A stretch of DNA of 7,331 nt from a bacterium (GCA_945861295.1 CAMAUF010000101.1:1-7331), one strand, 5' to 3'. Positions 1 through 6,388 are shown, numbered from the stretch's first letter. Program-made: numbers and translations. The notes: generated by a model not told the origin, from the letters alone.

Positions 1-523
1 GAGGGCCGCCCGCGGGTGTGTACGACTCCAGCCAATGCAGCGTCGCTTCGGCCGCGGACCGCTTGGACGCGACGACGAGGCGCTGGAAGTCCGTCGCCTG
101 GGGCCGCCCATCGAGCACGCCGAGATACCGCTGGCAGGCCGCGACCTGGCCGTCGAGCAAGAGACGCCGGGCCGGCGGGTCCAGCCGATCGAGGAAGAAG
201 AGCTTGACCAGGAGTTCGAGGCGCGTCTCCCGCATCCGCGTCACCGGCGCCCGCAGCCAGCGGTCAATTAGGTCGCGGCCGCTCGCTGTGAGGGCGAACG
301 TCTTGCGCGGGGGCCGCAAACCTACGCGCTCCTCGGTCCAGGAGACCAGCGCTCGGGCCTCGAGGTTACGCAAGTACGTGTAGAGGGTGCTCTGTTCGAC
401 GGGGCAAACTTCGTCGAGGCCCTCATCCGTGATGAACGTGAGCATCTCGTAGCCGTGCATCGGGCGCAGCGCCAACAGACAGAGGACGGCGTACTCGCCG
501 GCGAGCGGGTCACGTTCGGACAT
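1..523 (-). CDS. PadR-family transcriptional regulator, C-terminus cut by window edge
   Basis: The reading frame starts at ATG 523 and stays open for 174 codons to the left edge, so only the extreme C-terminus and stop are missing. The N-terminal part, about residues 9-85, is a PadR winged helix. It opens with YAVLCLLALRPMHGYEM, continues with the recognition-helix segment EQSTLYTYLRNLEARALV and ends in a wing with RKTFALTASGR, the usual PadR series. The rest is helical and charged, like the C-terminal dimerisation domain of the longer PadR subfamily (about 175-200 residues). PadR proteins are cytoplasmic DNA-binding repressors, often divergent from or autoregulating nearby genes. Here the neighbour is a divergent methyltransferase 97 bases away. 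The ATG is preceded by a promoter and an inverted repeat but no Shine-Dalgarno, consistent with a leaderless start. The family call is firm; the ligand and targets cannot be read. Confidence 0.9.
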   Translation of the reverse strand, partial: MSERDPLAGEYAVLCLLALRPMHGYEMLTFITDEGLDEVCPVEQSTLYTYLRNLEARALVSWTEERVGLRPPRKTFALTASGRDLIDRWLRAPVTRMRETRLELLVKLFFLDRLDPPARRLLLDGQVAACQRYLGVLDGRPQATDFQRLVVASKRSAAEATLHWLESYTPAGGP

Positions 524-525
524 CG

Positions 526-546
526 GGTCGATCCTACGTTTCGACC
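526..546. promoter_or_regulatory. Inverted repeat over the padR-like promoter, candidate operator
   Basis: GGTCGA (526-531) and TCGACC (541-546) form perfect six-base arms around a nine-base spacer, with centres about 1.5 helical turns apart. The repeat covers the whole -10 hexamer (531-536) of the padR-like gene. A dimeric winged-helix repressor bound here would block transcription. It does not match the ATGT/ACAT-type operator known for some PadR proteins, so assignment to this regulator is an inference from position. Confidence 0.4.
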
Positions 547-559
547 GAATACTTGGCAA
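531..559 (-). promoter_or_regulatory. Promoter of the padR-like gene (probably leaderless)
   Basis: On the minus strand TTGCCA (559-554) and TAGGAT (536-531) are separated by 17 bases. TTGCCA matches the -35 consensus TTGACA at five of six positions, and TAGGAT fits TAnnnT. The -10 hexamer ends 7 bases before ATG 523, so transcription should begin at or next to the start codon. No ribosome binding site lies in between. This is the only one of the four TAnnnT promoters in the window with a good -35 at standard spacing. Confidence 0.6.
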
Positions 560-608
560 GCGACTATCCCGCCGCCACCGCCATTCAACCCGGCGTGCCG
601 CGGGGCGG

Positions 609-614
609 TACGAT
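609..614 (+). promoter_or_regulatory. -10 element of the methyltransferase gene (probably leaderless)
   Basis: TACGAT at 609-614 is followed by six bases and then ATG 621, placing the expected transcription start on the A of the ATG. No good -35 is seen 16-18 bases upstream and no Shine-Dalgarno is present. The element supports ATG 621 over the GTG at 615, because that GTG falls between the -10 hexamer and the predicted transcript start. Confidence 0.5.
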
Positions 615-620
615 GTGCCT

Positions 621-1217
621 ATGCCCGACCTTCCCAACCTCGACGATTGGCTGGAGCGGCTGATCCCGGCTGTGCGGGCAAACAGCCATCGCCTCTTGGA
701 GCTTGGCTGCGGGGCTGGCCTCGATGCTGGCGCCCTGGCCGCCGCCGGCTTTGACGTCGTCGCCTTCGACCGGTCCGCCGAACGCCTGAGCGCGGCCAAC
801 GAGGCTGTGCCAACGGCGACGTTCCTGCGGGTGACGCTTGATGGCCCGCTCCCCTTTCGAGACGCGACGTTCGACCTGGCCGTGGCCTCGCTGTCGCTGC
901 ATTACCTACCTTGGGCATCGACACTGGCGGCCTTTGCCGAGGTGCGCCGCGTGCTTCGCCAAGGCGGCTGGCTCGCGTTCCGCGTCAACGCCACAGATGA
1001 CACGAACTTTGGAGCGGGGAAGGGCGTGGAATTGGAACCAGGCTACTTCTTGGTCGCCGATCCAACCTCGTCCGAGCCACGAAAGCGCTTCTTCGATGAG
1101 GCGGCCGTGAGGGCTTGTCTCGCCGAGGGCTTCGCGATTGTGGCGATCCAGCATGGCTGGATCAGCCGCTGGGGGAAGCCCAAGCGGGTCTGGGAGTGTT
1201 TGGCGCGGGCGCGCTGA
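621..1217 (+). CDS. Class I SAM-dependent methyltransferase
   Basis: This 198-residue protein has the Rossmann-like methyltransferase fold in compact form. Motif I is LLELGCGAG at residues 25-33, which binds SAM. An acidic residue after strand 2, D50 in VVAFD, is placed to hold the SAM ribose. The motif IV region DATFDLAVASLSLHYL (81-96) and the post-core VLRQGGWLAFRV (111-122) follow in the normal order, as in the Methyltransf_11/25 families. The C-terminal third is short and ends basic. Nothing identifies the methyl acceptor; a small molecule is typical for this group. ATG 621 is chosen over an in-frame GTG at 615 because of the -10 element at 609-614. The gene is divergent from the padR-like gene and may be controlled by it. 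The fold call is firm, the substrate unknown. Confidence 0.88.
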   Translation: MPDLPNLDDWLERLIPAVRANSHRLLELGCGAGLDAGALAAAGFDVVAFDRSAERLSAANEAVPTATFLRVTLDGPLPFRDATFDLAVASLSLHYLPWASTLAAFAEVRRVLRQGGWLAFRVNATDDTNFGAGKGVELEPGYFLVADPTSSEPRKRFFDEAAVRACLAEGFAIVAIQHGWISRWGKPKRVWECLARAR

Positions 1218-1508
1218 CCGGCTGCGGCGGTACCTCGCGCGTGTCGCGCCCGCGACCCGTTCCCGCGGCTCGCTTGCGCGGCATGCGGCGTTGGCCAAGA
1301 ATCGTGACGGATGCCTCAGGCTGGCCGGATTCGCCGCTTCAGCGGCTCCCGGGCGACGAGGGCGAACCACAGGTCACGGTCGCCGATTCCGTTCGCTTCC
1401 TTCCGGGAGCACACGGCGAGAACGCGCCGCAATCCGCGCAACGTTCATTCGAACTAACACAGAACGCGTGCCGCCGTTGACAAAGCCGCGTCACCAGAGG
1501 AGATTTCG
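1218..1508. other. Intergenic region with small hairpins, no convincing gene
   Basis: Open frames here are arginine- and proline-rich and without motifs, as expected of non-coding GC-rich DNA. Just after the methyltransferase stop, GTCGCG (1243-1248) and CGCGAC (1251-1256) can pair, and GCCGCT (1333-1338) and AGCGGC (1341-1346) form a second stem. Neither is followed by a T-run, so neither is a clear intrinsic terminator. Near the right end GAACGCG-CCGC (1420-1430) recurs as GAACGCGTGCCGC (1462-1474). The promoter of the following cluster should lie here, but I cannot place it. Confidence 0.5.
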
Positions 1509-1703
1509 ATGCCAAGCCCTTTCGACCATGTCAACCATCGCGCCCACGACCGGGGAGGTTCAGGCGGCGGCCGATCGATGCGGGACGCCATGATGGATGA
1601 AGCGGCCCGCTTCTCCAGCGAGGTTCGCGAGGCGATGTCCGAAGAACGCGGCCGGCCAACGGCCACGCGACCGCTGTGGAAACGGCTGCTCCGAAAGCGC
1701 TGA
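1509..1703 (+). CDS. Small basic hypothetical protein (64 residues)
   Basis: I do not recognise a family. The start ATG 1509 has an excellent Shine-Dalgarno, AGAGGAG at 1496-1502, six bases upstream, and this is the main reason to call it real. The product starts with a polar, glycine-rich stretch (GGSGGGRS around residues 17-24). A likely amphipathic helix of alternating acidic and basic residues follows (about 24-48, including DEAARFSSEVREAMSEE), and the end is strongly basic (LWKRLLRKR). There is no signal peptide or membrane segment. It precedes the DUF1330-like gene by 49 bases on the same strand and may be cotranscribed with it. A long antisense frame covers this stretch but has no coding features. 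A chance ORF remains possible because of its size. Confidence 0.55.
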   Translation: MPSPFDHVNHRAHDRGGSGGGRSMRDAMMDEAARFSSEVREAMSEERGRPTATRPLWKRLLRKR

Positions 1704-1735
1704 TCAACCACAGGTCCATCGCTCCGCGAAATCGC

Positions 1736-1744
1736 AGGAAGGGA
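1736..1744 (+). promoter_or_regulatory. Shine-Dalgarno deciding the GTG start of the DUF1330-like gene
   Basis: AGGAAGGGA lies eight bases before GTG 1753. The reading frame extends upstream to an ATG at 1597, but that part overlaps the 64-residue gene, has low-complexity composition and lacks a ribosome binding site. Confidence 0.65.
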
Positions 1745-1752
1745 CCCCAGAA

Positions 1753-2544
1753 GTGACTGAAGCACGCTCCGGACCTCGTTACGGCACACCCGACTTCGCC
1801 TACATCGGCCGCCTCGCGGCCACGCCGCCCGCCGACGATGGGCCAGTCTTCATGGTCAACCTCATGAAGTACCGGGCCGTCGCCGACTACCCGGGCGGCG
1901 AAGCGGGCGCGCTCAGCGGACGTGAAGCCGACGACCTCTACGCTCCGACGGCGATCCTCCATGAAATTGGCGCCCGCATCGTCTTCGCCGGCGATGTGGA
2001 GCGGCAACTCCTCGGACAGCCCACCTGGGATCGCGTCGCCGTCGTCCGTTACCCGAGCCGCCGAGCGTTCCTCGACATGCAGCGCCGAAGCGATTTCCAG
2101 GAGAAGCATGTCCACAAAGATGCGGGTATGGAGCAGAGCATCGTGATGGCCTGCCTTCCGTTTCCGTTGCCGGCATTCCCAGCGCCGACGCCCGCCGGGC
2201 CCGCAACCGGCGACGCTCCCTTCGTCATGGTCCACGTCTTGCGGTTCGCCGAAGGGGGCGAGGCCGCGATGGCGCGCTACGAGGCGGTCGCCGGCGCGCT
2301 CGGTTTCCCACTGGGCGTCCGCCCGGAGGCGGCGTTCCGCGTGGAAGGCACGGTCGTTGGCGACGGCCGCGCCTGGGACCAAGTACGCTTCAACCGCTTC
2401 CCAAGCCACGCCGCCTTCACTCAACTGACAACCCACCCGGACCACCTGGCGGCGCAAGCCGTTCGGGCCGGCGCGCTCGCCAGTACGTTCGCCGTCATGG
2501 TCGCGCCACGCCTCGACCTGCTCGCCGAAGCGGTCAAGCCATGA
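1753..2544 (+). CDS. Protein with two tandem DUF1330-like (dimeric alpha/beta barrel) domains
   Basis: This 263-residue protein starts at GTG 1753, chosen by its Shine-Dalgarno. The first half (about residues 31-135) resembles DUF1330: an opening strand PVFMVNLMKY, then a helix, GARIVFAGDVERQLLG, and the signature WDRVAVVRYPSRRAFLDM followed by a DFQEKHVHKDAGM segment. The second half (about 157-255) repeats the pattern: PFVMVHVLRF, an AAMARYEAVAG helix, FRVEGTVVGDGRAWDQVRFNRFPSHAAF and a THPDHLAAQAVRAGAL segment. A proline- and alanine-rich linker (138-154) joins them. Single DUF1330 proteins are about 95 residues and form ferredoxin-like dimers of mostly unknown function, so this looks like a covalent pseudo-dimer. 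It is cytoplasmic, with no signal peptide. Its stop overlaps the start of the next gene, implying coupled translation. No substrate or reaction can be assigned. Confidence 0.78.
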   Translation: MTEARSGPRYGTPDFAYIGRLAATPPADDGPVFMVNLMKYRAVADYPGGEAGALSGREADDLYAPTAILHEIGARIVFAGDVERQLLGQPTWDRVAVVRYPSRRAFLDMQRRSDFQEKHVHKDAGMEQSIVMACLPFPLPAFPAPTPAGPATGDAPFVMVHVLRFAEGGEAAMARYEAVAGALGFPLGVRPEAAFRVEGTVVGDGRAWDQVRFNRFPSHAAFTQLTTHPDHLAAQAVRAGALASTFAVMVAPRLDLLAEAVKP

Positions 2545-3020
2545 GGGCGGACGAGATCCCAATCGCGCACACACCCCCGGGCGGCTGGCGGGGCGAAATG
2601 CCGCAGCCGATCCTCGCGGACTGCACCGAAGCGATCGCCGAGGGCCTGCCCGACCTTCGCGGCTATTGGCAAGCGTTCGCCCTCGACATCGACGGCACGC
2701 CGAGCGACGACCTCAGCCACCTCGAACGGGTCGAGCAAGCCGGCGATCGCGTCGTCATCACGGCGGGCGGCGTGATCCACGACATGCGGGCTGATGGCGT
2801 CCTCGAACACGGCGTCAACGACGTCAGCGCAATGGGGCACACACCAATCCAGGTCGCGGCGGCGTTCGAAGACGGCGCCCTCGTCCTGCGCCCGAACAAC
2901 GCATTCGTCGCCGTCACGCGGCGCCTGGAGGGCGATGTCCTCGTCTGGCGCATGCTGCCGCTGAGGCGGGTGACCCGCATGCGCCGAGTCGAGGCGGGCA
3001 GCGTGCCGCCATCGGCTTAA
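2541..3020 (+). CDS. Lipocalin-like beta-rich hypothetical protein
   Basis: This 159-residue protein starts at ATG 2541 within an ATGA overlap with the upstream stop. No strong Shine-Dalgarno precedes it, so translational coupling is likely. After a short N-terminal region (PGGWRGEMPQPILADCTE, 13-30) comes a series of short strands typical of a small calycin-type barrel: DLRGYWQAFALDIDG (38-52), HLERVEQAGDRVVITAGGVIHDMRADG (60-86), a central GVNDVSAMGHTPIQVAAAFEDGALVLRP (91-118) and VTRRLEGDVLVWRML (125-139). Such barrels bind small hydrophobic ligands, but the ligand is not evident and the assignment rests on strand pattern alone. There is no signal peptide or lipobox, so it is probably cytoplasmic. 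It ends tail to tail with the flavin-barrel gene, the two stop codons sharing TTAA at 3017-3020. Confidence 0.7.
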   Translation: MRADEIPIAHTPPGGWRGEMPQPILADCTEAIAEGLPDLRGYWQAFALDIDGTPSDDLSHLERVEQAGDRVVITAGGVIHDMRADGVLEHGVNDVSAMGHTPIQVAAAFEDGALVLRPNNAFVAVTRRLEGDVLVWRMLPLRRVTRMRRVEAGSVPPSA

Positions 3021-3472
3021 GTCGGGCGCGCGTGCCACTTCCGGTGGGCCGGCCAGGGCGCGGCCGTGCCCCAGTCTTCCCACTTGGTCCAGAGGGCGCG
3101 CTCCACCGTGAGCTCGAACAGCTTCTCGAACGGCAGCGGGGTACGGCCGCCAGCAACCATCGCGATCACCTCGGCCCGAGCCTCCGGGCGGGCGATGCCG
3201 TCCACATAGAACTCCTCGCCGCCTTCCGGCAAGGGATAGGCGTGCAGGGCGAAGCGTGGGTCGCGGAGGAGATCGCGGTACTTCCACGACAGGTCGACGA
3301 TGAACACCCAGAGCCCGCCCCCAGCCAGCACCGGCGAGACGGGATGGACGCGGGGCCCGCCGTCGCGCCGCACGGTGCTCAAGAAGCCAGCCCCGACGCC
3401 GCTATGGGTGAGTAGGCGCTCGCCCGTGGCCGCCAACTCCGGGTCGCCCTGCGCGAGTTCGGCCCAAGTCAT
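3017..3472 (-). CDS. Pyridoxamine 5'-phosphate oxidase-like FMN split-barrel protein (copy 2)
   Basis: This 151-residue protein starts at ATG 3472, inside an ATGA overlap with the upstream paralog. A strong Shine-Dalgarno, GGAGGA at 3484-3479, lies six bases before the ATG. The PNPOx-like split barrel is visible in GFLSTVRRDGGPRVHPVSPVLAGGGLWVFI (29-58), the YRDLLRDPRFALHAYP segment (65-80) and a strand EEFYVDGIARP (86-96). A C-terminal helix and a tryptophan-rich end (WTKWEDWGTAAPWPAHRKWHARP) follow. Proteins of this fold bind FMN, F420 or heme and are often oxidoreductases or cofactor-binding proteins of unknown substrate. True PdxH proteins are longer (about 200 or more residues), so pyridoxal synthesis is not implied. 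It is clearly homologous along its whole length to the preceding gene. Confidence 0.85.
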   Translation of the reverse strand: MTWAELAQGDPELAATGERLLTHSGVGAGFLSTVRRDGGPRVHPVSPVLAGGGLWVFIVDLSWKYRDLLRDPRFALHAYPLPEGGEEFYVDGIARPEARAEVIAMVAGGRTPLPFEKLFELTVERALWTKWEDWGTAAPWPAHRKWHARPT

Positions 3473-3936
3473 GGCCGTTCCTCCGCGTGCCAGATCGTGT
3501 ACGCGGGCGGCCAAGCGCCGCGTGCCGTGTACTTCGCGAACATGGCCGTCTCGATCAGCAATTCGAAGCAGCGCTCATCGCCGGTGGAGGAAGCCCCGTC
3601 TTCGCGCATCTTGGCGCGCACAGCCTCGACTTCAGCCGCGTCATCGACGGCCCGGACGCGACCGGTGAGGTAGAACTCGTCGTCCCCTTCCGCTTGGGGA
3701 AAGGTGTGGAAGGCGTAGCGGCCATCGCGCAAAAGGTCGCGTTGCTTGGGCGAATCCGCGATCAGGCCGTAAAGCCCGTCGCCGTATTGGATCGGACAGA
3801 ACGGGTGCATCCGCGGGCCGCCGTCCGGCCGGACTGTCGCGATGTAGCCGAGGCCAGGGCCGAACTGGTAGATCATCGCGCGACCGGCGCTGGCAAGCTC
3901 GGGCGCGGCTTCTTCGAACTGGCGCCAACGATGCAT
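3469..3936 (-). CDS. Pyridoxamine 5'-phosphate oxidase-like FMN split-barrel protein (copy 1)
   Basis: This 155-residue protein (from ATG 3936) is paralogous to the next gene. Shared blocks are PELASAGR near the start, YIATVRPDGGPRMHPFCPI (31-49), GDGLYGLIADSPKQRDLLRDGRYAFHTFP (52-80), DDEFYLTGRVRAV (85-97), the CFELLIETAMFAKYT helix (123-137) and the WPPAYTIWHAEERP end. The first is the flavin-phosphate-binding strand region expected of the fold. The start is uncertain: GTG 3981 would add 15 residues, and neither start has a clear ribosome binding site. ATG 3936 is preferred because it aligns with the start of copy 2. The gene lies 70 bases downstream of the HerA-like stop (25 bases from GTG 3981), so readthrough from that gene is plausible. 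The substrate and the choice between FMN and F420 cannot be read. Confidence 0.85.
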   Translation of the reverse strand: MHRWRQFEEAAPELASAGRAMIYQFGPGLGYIATVRPDGGPRMHPFCPIQYGDGLYGLIADSPKQRDLLRDGRYAFHTFPQAEGDDEFYLTGRVRAVDDAAEVEAVRAKMREDGASSTGDERCFELLIETAMFAKYTARGAWPPAYTIWHAEERP

Positions 3937-4006
3937 GGCTCGTTGCCCCGCTTTTGGAATGAGTGGCAAGTATCGCCTCACGCGCGACAGCTATTGACGC
4001 AGACGC

Positions 4007-6295
4007 CTAATACACCCAAACCAAGTCGTAGCGAAGGACCGAGATGTCGGTCTTGGTGGGCTTGAGCACGCGCCGCTCGAAGCGGGCGGGGTCGACATCG
4101 CCGAGTTCGGCCAGCTGCGCTTCCAGCGCTTCGATTTCATCGCCGAGGGCGTCCTTGCGGCGGGCCGTCGTGCCCTCCATGCGATTCTTGCTGAGCACCC
4201 CGCCGAGCCCGGTGACGGTCTTCTTCTTGCCCTGGAAGAGCCCGATGTTGCCGAGGATCGAGGTGCCGATCGAGGCCCACTTCTCGACGCGCCGCCCCGA
4301 GAGTTCATGCTCCTTGAGGCGGAGGTCGTTGCGCTTCTTGGCGAGGCGCGTTTCGAGGGTCTGGCGTTTTGCGGAGCTGCCCTGCAGGCCCGTCAACCGG
4401 GCCGCGAACGCCGCTTCGTCTTCGCCAGGCGTCGCCAGCTTCTTGGAGACGGGGTCGTAGAGGATTTCCGTGGCCAGGACATCGTCGAGCCGCTCCCGGC
4501 AGGCCCGTTCGACGGCCTTGGCGCCGCCCTCCAGCAGCCAAGCTGGGAGTTCGCCGAAGGTCAGCTCCGTGTCGGCGTTGGCGGCCAGTTCGTCGTCGTC
4601 GATCTCGACCGCCTCGCTTTCCAACAGCTCCGCGGGCGAGGCTTCGGCCGCAACGCGGAAGCCGAGCGTACGCCGAAACTCGTCGCCTGCCACAGCCCCT
4701 GCTTTGTAGCGCGCCGCGAGCTTGATCACGACGTGCGGGGTCCCAACCTCGCCGCCGTGCCGATTGAGGTACCGCACCCGCAGCCCCTCCGGCGCGGGCG
4801 GCGCCGTCGCCGCTTTGCGACGCGCGATTGGCTCTGGTTCCTCATTCGCCTTCGTTTCTTTGCGGGCGCGGGCTGGGGCGGTTCGCGTCGCTGGCGCGCC
4901 GTCTGCCTCCCAGGCGACCGCCTCGCCGAGGCCTTTCAACTCGTCGCGTGTAATCGGTCCCCGCAGATACGACATGGCCCAGCGCGAATGGACGAGCGCG
5001 GGCGCCTTGCGATGGATGTCGTGGATGAGGAAGACGCGCTTCTGCACGCCGGCGATCAGCTTCTCGAAATCGGCCCCGTCTGGGGCGTCGGCGAGCGCGG
5101 CCTCGATGCCTTCGCGGATACGCGCCTGATCCTGAGCCGTCTGCAGCCGTCCGATCGCCCAGAAGCCCATATTGCCGAGGCCCTTGTAGTCGAGGTCGAC
5201 GGGGTTCTGGGTCGAAAGCAGGATGCCGACGCCGTACGCTCGCGCCTGCTTGAGCAGCGTCAACAACGGCTTCTTGGTCGGCGGGTTCGCGGTCGGCGGG
5301 AAGTAGCCGAAAATCTCGTCCATATAAAAGAGGCAGCGCAATTCGCTCGTGCCCGGCTGCTTGCGCATCCAACTTTTCAGCTTGTTAAGCAGGAACGCCG
5401 TCACGAAAATCCGCTGCTCGTCGTTGAGGTGGGCCGTCGAAACGATGCTGAGCTGCGGCCGGCCGTCCGCCGGGCGTACCCAGCTCTCGATGTCGATCCG
5501 CTCGCCCTTGCGCCAAACCTGGAACGGCGGAGAGGCGACCAGGTTGTTGAGCGCGAACATCAAGGCCGTGCGCTCCTTCTTCGAATAGAACGCCTCCAGC
5601 GGCAGCGCGCCGACTTTCTCGAATGGCGGGCTCGCGACCTGGCCGATCAGCGACTCGACGTCGAGGTCTTCGCCCGCCCGCCAGGCGTGTTCGATGAGGC
5701 TAAAGAGCAGGATGTATTCGCGGCTGCTGATCGGGTCGGCGTCGATCTTCACGAAACCGAGCAGCGCCGTCACGATCGAGTCGATCTCGTCCCGGATCTC
5801 CTCCTCGGCGTCGTCCCACGAGAGGTCCGGCGCATCAAGCGAATCGATCAGGTTGATGGGGATGCCGGAGGTCGCGCCCGGCGTAAAGATGCGGACGCTG
5901 CGCGAGGCGGCGTAGCTGGCGACATCCGCCTCGGCCAGGCCCCATTCGCTGAGGCCCTTGCGCCAGGTCGCGGAGGCGGCGGCGGCGAAATCGGCCGGCG
6001 TCTTGCCATCGCGCGCCGCCTCGTCGCGGTCAACCCAAGGTTCGAACTGCTCGGGCGCCAGCCGATCGAAGGCCAAGGCGAGGTTGCCCATGTCACCCTT
6101 GGGGTCGACGACGATCACGGGGACCTTCGCCCGTAGCGCCTCTTCGATCAGCGAAATCGCGAGCCCGGTCTTGCCGGAGCCGGTCATGCCGATGACGATG
6201 CCGTGGGTCGTCAGGTCGCTCGGGTCGAGCAGGAAGCGATCGCCCAGAGAACGGTCGGCGGGGTTGAAGGACTTTCCGAGGTAGAGGTCGGGCAT
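4007..6295 (-). CDS. HerA-like (DUF87-type) P-loop ATPase with uncharacterised C-terminal half
   Basis: This is a 762-residue protein from ATG 6295; an in-frame GTG at 6313 would add six residues. It begins LYLGKSFNP, then a HerA/FtsK-type ATPase core. Walker A is GMTGSGKT (36-43), followed by VIVVDPKGDMGNL (61-73), the hallmark DPKGD of HerA, VirD4 and FtsK relatives. Walker B is CLFYMDE (321-327) and a sensor-like LLSTQNP sits at 359-365, with IGRLQT after it (381-386). A helical insertion (about 85-240) separates the Walker motifs. A charged Ala/Pro/Glu linker (about 459-500) leads to a C-terminal half with predicted coiled coils around 635-670 and 712-735, ending LVWVY. HerA-type ATPases are hexameric DNA translocases, often paired with a nuclease. 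This standalone subfamily has no established role that I can name. It is probably cytoplasmic. It follows the Uma2 gene but carries its own promoter. Confidence 0.85.
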   Translation of the reverse strand: MPDLYLGKSFNPADRSLGDRFLLDPSDLTTHGIVIGMTGSGKTGLAISLIEEALRAKVPVIVVDPKGDMGNLALAFDRLAPEQFEPWVDRDEAARDGKTPADFAAAASATWRKGLSEWGLAEADVASYAASRSVRIFTPGATSGIPINLIDSLDAPDLSWDDAEEEIRDEIDSIVTALLGFVKIDADPISSREYILLFSLIEHAWRAGEDLDVESLIGQVASPPFEKVGALPLEAFYSKKERTALMFALNNLVASPPFQVWRKGERIDIESWVRPADGRPQLSIVSTAHLNDEQRIFVTAFLLNKLKSWMRKQPGTSELRCLFYMDEIFGYFPPTANPPTKKPLLTLLKQARAYGVGILLSTQNPVDLDYKGLGNMGFWAIGRLQTAQDQARIREGIEAALADAPDGADFEKLIAGVQKRVFLIHDIHRKAPALVHSRWAMSYLRGPITRDELKGLGEAVAWEADGAPATRTAPARARKETKANEEPEPIARRKAATAPPAPEGLRVRYLNRHGGEVGTPHVVIKLAARYKAGAVAGDEFRRTLGFRVAAEASPAELLESEAVEIDDDELAANADTELTFGELPAWLLEGGAKAVERACRERLDDVLATEILYDPVSKKLATPGEDEAAFAARLTGLQGSSAKRQTLETRLAKKRNDLRLKEHELSGRRVEKWASIGTSILGNIGLFQGKKKTVTGLGGVLSKNRMEGTTARRKDALGDEIEALEAQLAELGDVDPARFERRVLKPTKTDISVLRYDLVWVY

Positions 6296-6301
6296 CGGGC
6301 C

Positions 6302-6307
6302 ATTGTA
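6302..6307 (-). promoter_or_regulatory. -10 element of the HerA-like gene (probably leaderless)
   Basis: TACAAT (6307-6302) matches the -10 consensus TATAAT at five of six positions and is followed by six bases and ATG 6295. Transcription from it would start on the ATG, making the GTG at 6313 untranslatable from this promoter. The -35 region is poor: GCGTTG at 17 bases, or TTGCTG at only 14. The rest of the 93-base gap to the Uma2 stop shows no terminator. Confidence 0.5.
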
Positions 6308-6388
6308 CGGCACAGCGCAGCCAGCAACGCCACGGGTCCTTTCGCGTCACAGCGACGGGCAACGATTTCGTCCGTGGCCGATTGGGTC

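Noticed and set aside
615..620. GTG 615 as the methyltransferase start
   Set aside because: It lies between the predicted -10 element and the predicted transcript start; ATG 621 is two codons downstream.
1477..1506. TTGACA (1477-1482) as a -35 of a promoter for the 64-residue gene
   Set aside because: A matching -10 would fall at about 1500-1506, on the Shine-Dalgarno, and transcription would begin after the ATG at 1509.
1138..1593. 151-codon plus-strand frame across the 1218-1508 gap
   Set aside because: It overlaps the methyltransferase end and the small gene start, is arginine-rich and lacks motifs.
1597..1752. N-terminal extension of the DUF1330-like protein to ATG 1597
   Set aside because: It overlaps the 64-residue gene, has no ribosome binding site and no family similarity, while GTG 1753 has a good Shine-Dalgarno.
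1531..2574. 347-codon minus-strand open frame over the 64-residue and DUF1330-like genes
   Set aside because: No recognisable motif and low-complexity composition; the plus strand has Shine-Dalgarno sequences and domain signatures.
2421..3287. 288-codon minus-strand open frame spanning the convergent junction
   Set aside because: It crosses two well-supported genes and has arginine-rich composition with no motif.
4307..6136. 609-codon plus-strand open frame opposite the HerA-like gene
   Set aside because: It is a GC-rich antisense shadow: arginine- and valine-rich, no domain motifs, no ribosome binding site, and the opposite strand encodes intact Walker motifs.
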